The translations under genes and the position numbers were made by a program. Source: Bacteroidetes/Chlorobi group bacterium ChocPot_Mid (GTDB lineage Bacteria; Bacteroidota; Ignavibacteria; Kapaibacteriales; UBA2268). Taken from it: 7,769 nt of DNA. The notes below the pieces were generated by a model. That model had not been told where the DNA came from. It ran no database searches and saw nothing but the letters and a program-made list of their open reading frames with translations. Position 1 is the stretch's first letter. Every line of letters begins with the position of its first letter. Where the stretch lies: contig RCNQ01000249.1 in the NCBI GenBank assembly GCA_003731675.1, positions 1 to 7,769 of the forward strand. The letters are read 5' to 3'. Shown in pieces: positions 6,648 through 7,769 of the stretch.

Positions 6648-7319
6648 TTATTTAAATAATAAATTTCGTGAACCATTTGGCTGATATTTCCATTTGAATT
6701 TGACATGTCCACGATAGAAACCATTAGCTGAATCTTGTGAATTTTGGTAAAAATATGATTCCAAAATAAGTATCATTCCATGTTTATTATTTGATGTTTT
6801 TATTGCGTAAACATTACCAACTAATGGGCTAACAGCATACGTATAATGATATTGATTACTATAGGGAATATAAGTTAAAGTATCGAATAAAATATCGCCA
6901 AAACCTGATGATTCACAATTTAAACAAGCGAACATACTGTCACTAACCTTATCCGGCCAATCAGATGACCAAAGCAACACACTTAATGGGTCGCCTCTTT
7001 CATTTGTTGCAACAGTTACAAAAAAGTCCGGTTTATAATCTTCTCCCATATTTGGAAAAAGAACTTTATCTCCTTTTTCAAATGAGAAACCAGTCGTGTC
7101 ATCAATATAATCTGTAGCTCCAATGATTGTTACACCTGAATTATAATTTGAAATTTTAGGAGGTTCATTGATGTTATTGGAACAAGATATTAAAAAGATC
7201 ATAATAACAATCAATTGGGATTTAAACAATTTTTTTGCTAATTGCAAACTAAAAAGTCTGTCCAGTTTATTTATCATTTGACTTATTAGATTTTTCTTTA
7301 TCATAGGTAAATCTTTCAT
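6648..7319 (-). CDS. lipoprotein of unknown function
   Basis: Up to 223 residues, with a basic stretch and hydrophobic segment ending in a lipobox (SQLIVIMIFLISC, Cys46 from the first ATG), so it should be a lipid-anchored envelope protein. The signal peptide is unusually long from the ATG at 7319. Later in-frame ATGs at 7304 and 7277 would place the lipidated cysteine at residue 41 or 32. None has a convincing ribosome site, so the true start is uncertain. After an Asn/Pro-rich linker comes a probable globular domain (about 60-215) containing GVTIIGATDYIDDT, VLLWSSDWPDKV and a CLNC cysteine pair, ending in KFKWKYQPNGSRNLLFK. I recognise no family. It lies upstream of, and is probably cotranscribed with, the 356-residue lipoprotein gene. 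The DNA upstream to 7540 holds its promoter but no clear motif. Confidence 0.8.
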   Translation of the reverse strand: MKDLPMIKKNLISQMINKLDRLFSLQLAKKLFKSQLIVIMIFLISCSNNINEPPKISNYNSGVTIIGATDYIDDTTGFSFEKGDKVLFPNMGEDYKPDFFVTVATNERGDPLSVLLWSSDWPDKVSDSMFACLNCESSGFGDILFDTLTYIPYSNQYHYTYAVSPLVGNVYAIKTSNNKHGMILILESYFYQNSQDSANGFYRGHVKFKWKYQPNGSRNLLFK

Positions 7320-7540
7320 TTTTTTACATTCTTATATTATTGACAAAAAAATTAATAATTTTGTTAATTATTATTAATTCATAATTAAATTTAAATAAAT
7401 TTATTTAAATAAAAAAATATTTATTTCAGTACTACCAAATATCTTGATTAAAATTACATCAAATAATTAACGTCTAAATATTTTTTAATTTACATAAGAT
7501 AACAAGAATAATGTTTAAAGAAGATAATATAGATAATAAC
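7320..7540. other. AT-rich intergenic region upstream of the lipoprotein pair
   Basis: About 220 bases, almost wholly A and T, with no supported gene. It should contain the minus-strand promoter of the lipoprotein genes, but I could not find a -35/-10 pair with good spacing. It contains a perfect 22-base palindrome made only of A and T (7389-7410), noted without a function. Confidence 0.5.
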
Positions 7541-7769
7541 ATCCTTCGACAAGCTCAGGGTGACGTCCTTCGACAAGCTCAGGATGACGTCCTTCGACAA
7601 GCTCAGGATGACGTCCTTCGACAAGCTCAGGATGACGTCCTTCGACAAGCTCAGGATGACGTCCTTCGACAAGCTCAGGATGACATCCTTCGACAAGCTC
7701 AGGATGACGTCCTTCGACAAGCTCAGGATGACGTCCTTCGACAAGCTCAGGATGACGTCCTTCGACAAG
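7541..7769. repeat. 24-base tandem repeat array, running off the right edge
   Basis: Nine complete 24-base units (7541-7564, 7565-7588 and so on to 7733-7756) and a 13-base start of a tenth follow each other without spacers. All share the core CTTCGACAAGCTCAGG. Differences are minimal: units 1 and 7 begin with A instead of G, and unit 1 has GGGTGAC where the others have GGATGAC. Each unit is 13/24 G+C, far above the flanking DNA, suggesting a foreign or dispersed origin. In units starting with A, CATCCT and AGGATG can pair across an 11-base loop, giving a REP-like hairpin. The same core is, from memory, a widely scattered intergenic repeat in many bacterial genomes that yields spurious LSLSKD peptides on the opposite strand. 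The unit length is a multiple of three, so the minus strand stays open, but I do not call a gene. Confidence 0.95.

Noticed and set aside
7389..7410. Perfect 22-base palindrome of A and T only
   Set aside because: In DNA that is almost purely A and T, an 11-base arm arises by chance with appreciable probability, and it lacks GC pairs or a U-run to act as a terminator.
7490..7768. Open frame on the minus strand encoding repeated VILSLSKD octapeptides
   Set aside because: The 24-base unit is a multiple of three with no stop on this strand, so it stays open automatically. LSLSKD peptides of this kind are a familiar spurious annotation.
7541..7769. CRISPR array
   Set aside because: The units abut directly with no unique spacers, and no cas gene is visible.

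Overview
This AT-rich window looks like the chromosome of a Bacteroidota/Chlorobiota-type bacterium (FCB superphylum; Ignavibacteria- or Kapabacteria-like is my best guess). The evidence is a short 286-residue primary sigma factor of the kind those groups carry, several lipoproteins with very short signal peptides, weak Shine-Dalgarno sites, and a heterotrophic acyl-CoA carboxylase operon. The assignment is inference; no rRNA or other strong marker is present.

Left part (1-4069, minus strand): an apparent four-gene operon reading right to left. It begins with a crotonase whose GADLNWM signature marks it as a methylglutaconyl-CoA hydratase (LiuC type, 4069-3263). Next come a biotin carboxylase (3254-1752) and a biotin carboxyl carrier protein with the EAMKM biotinylation site (1738-1232). 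After 28 bases follows a secreted repeat protein that runs off the left edge (1203-<1). Together the first three genes suggest leucine (isovaleryl-CoA) breakdown: 3-methylcrotonyl-CoA carboxylase makes methylglutaconyl-CoA, which the hydratase converts to HMG-CoA. The carboxylase alpha chain, a single protein in many organisms, is split here into two genes in different frames. The carboxyltransferase (beta) subunit is not in the window.

Centre (4070-5534): a roughly 290-base divergent intergenic region, then the primary sigma factor gene rpoD on the plus strand (4363-5223). Its stop codon runs directly into a 264-base array of 7-base repeats (5221-5484), mostly organised as 21-base triplets of heptamers. 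Just beyond is a strong hairpin terminator (5493-5525) that reads in both directions. The array would therefore be transcribed as the rpoD 3' untranslated region.

Right part (5535-7769): two minus-strand genes for unrecognised lipoproteins (7319-6648 and 6605-5535), 42 bases apart, which share the terminator. Upstream lie about 220 bases of AT-rich sequence and then a second, unrelated array: 24-base units repeated at least nine times with a core CTTCGACAAGCTCAGG. It is much more GC-rich than its surroundings and continues past the right edge. The lipoprotein pair is thus bracketed by two different tandem arrays.

I found no tRNA, rRNA, transposase, CRISPR array or phage gene. The most unusual structures are the two tandem arrays, especially the heptamer array attached to the sigma-factor gene.
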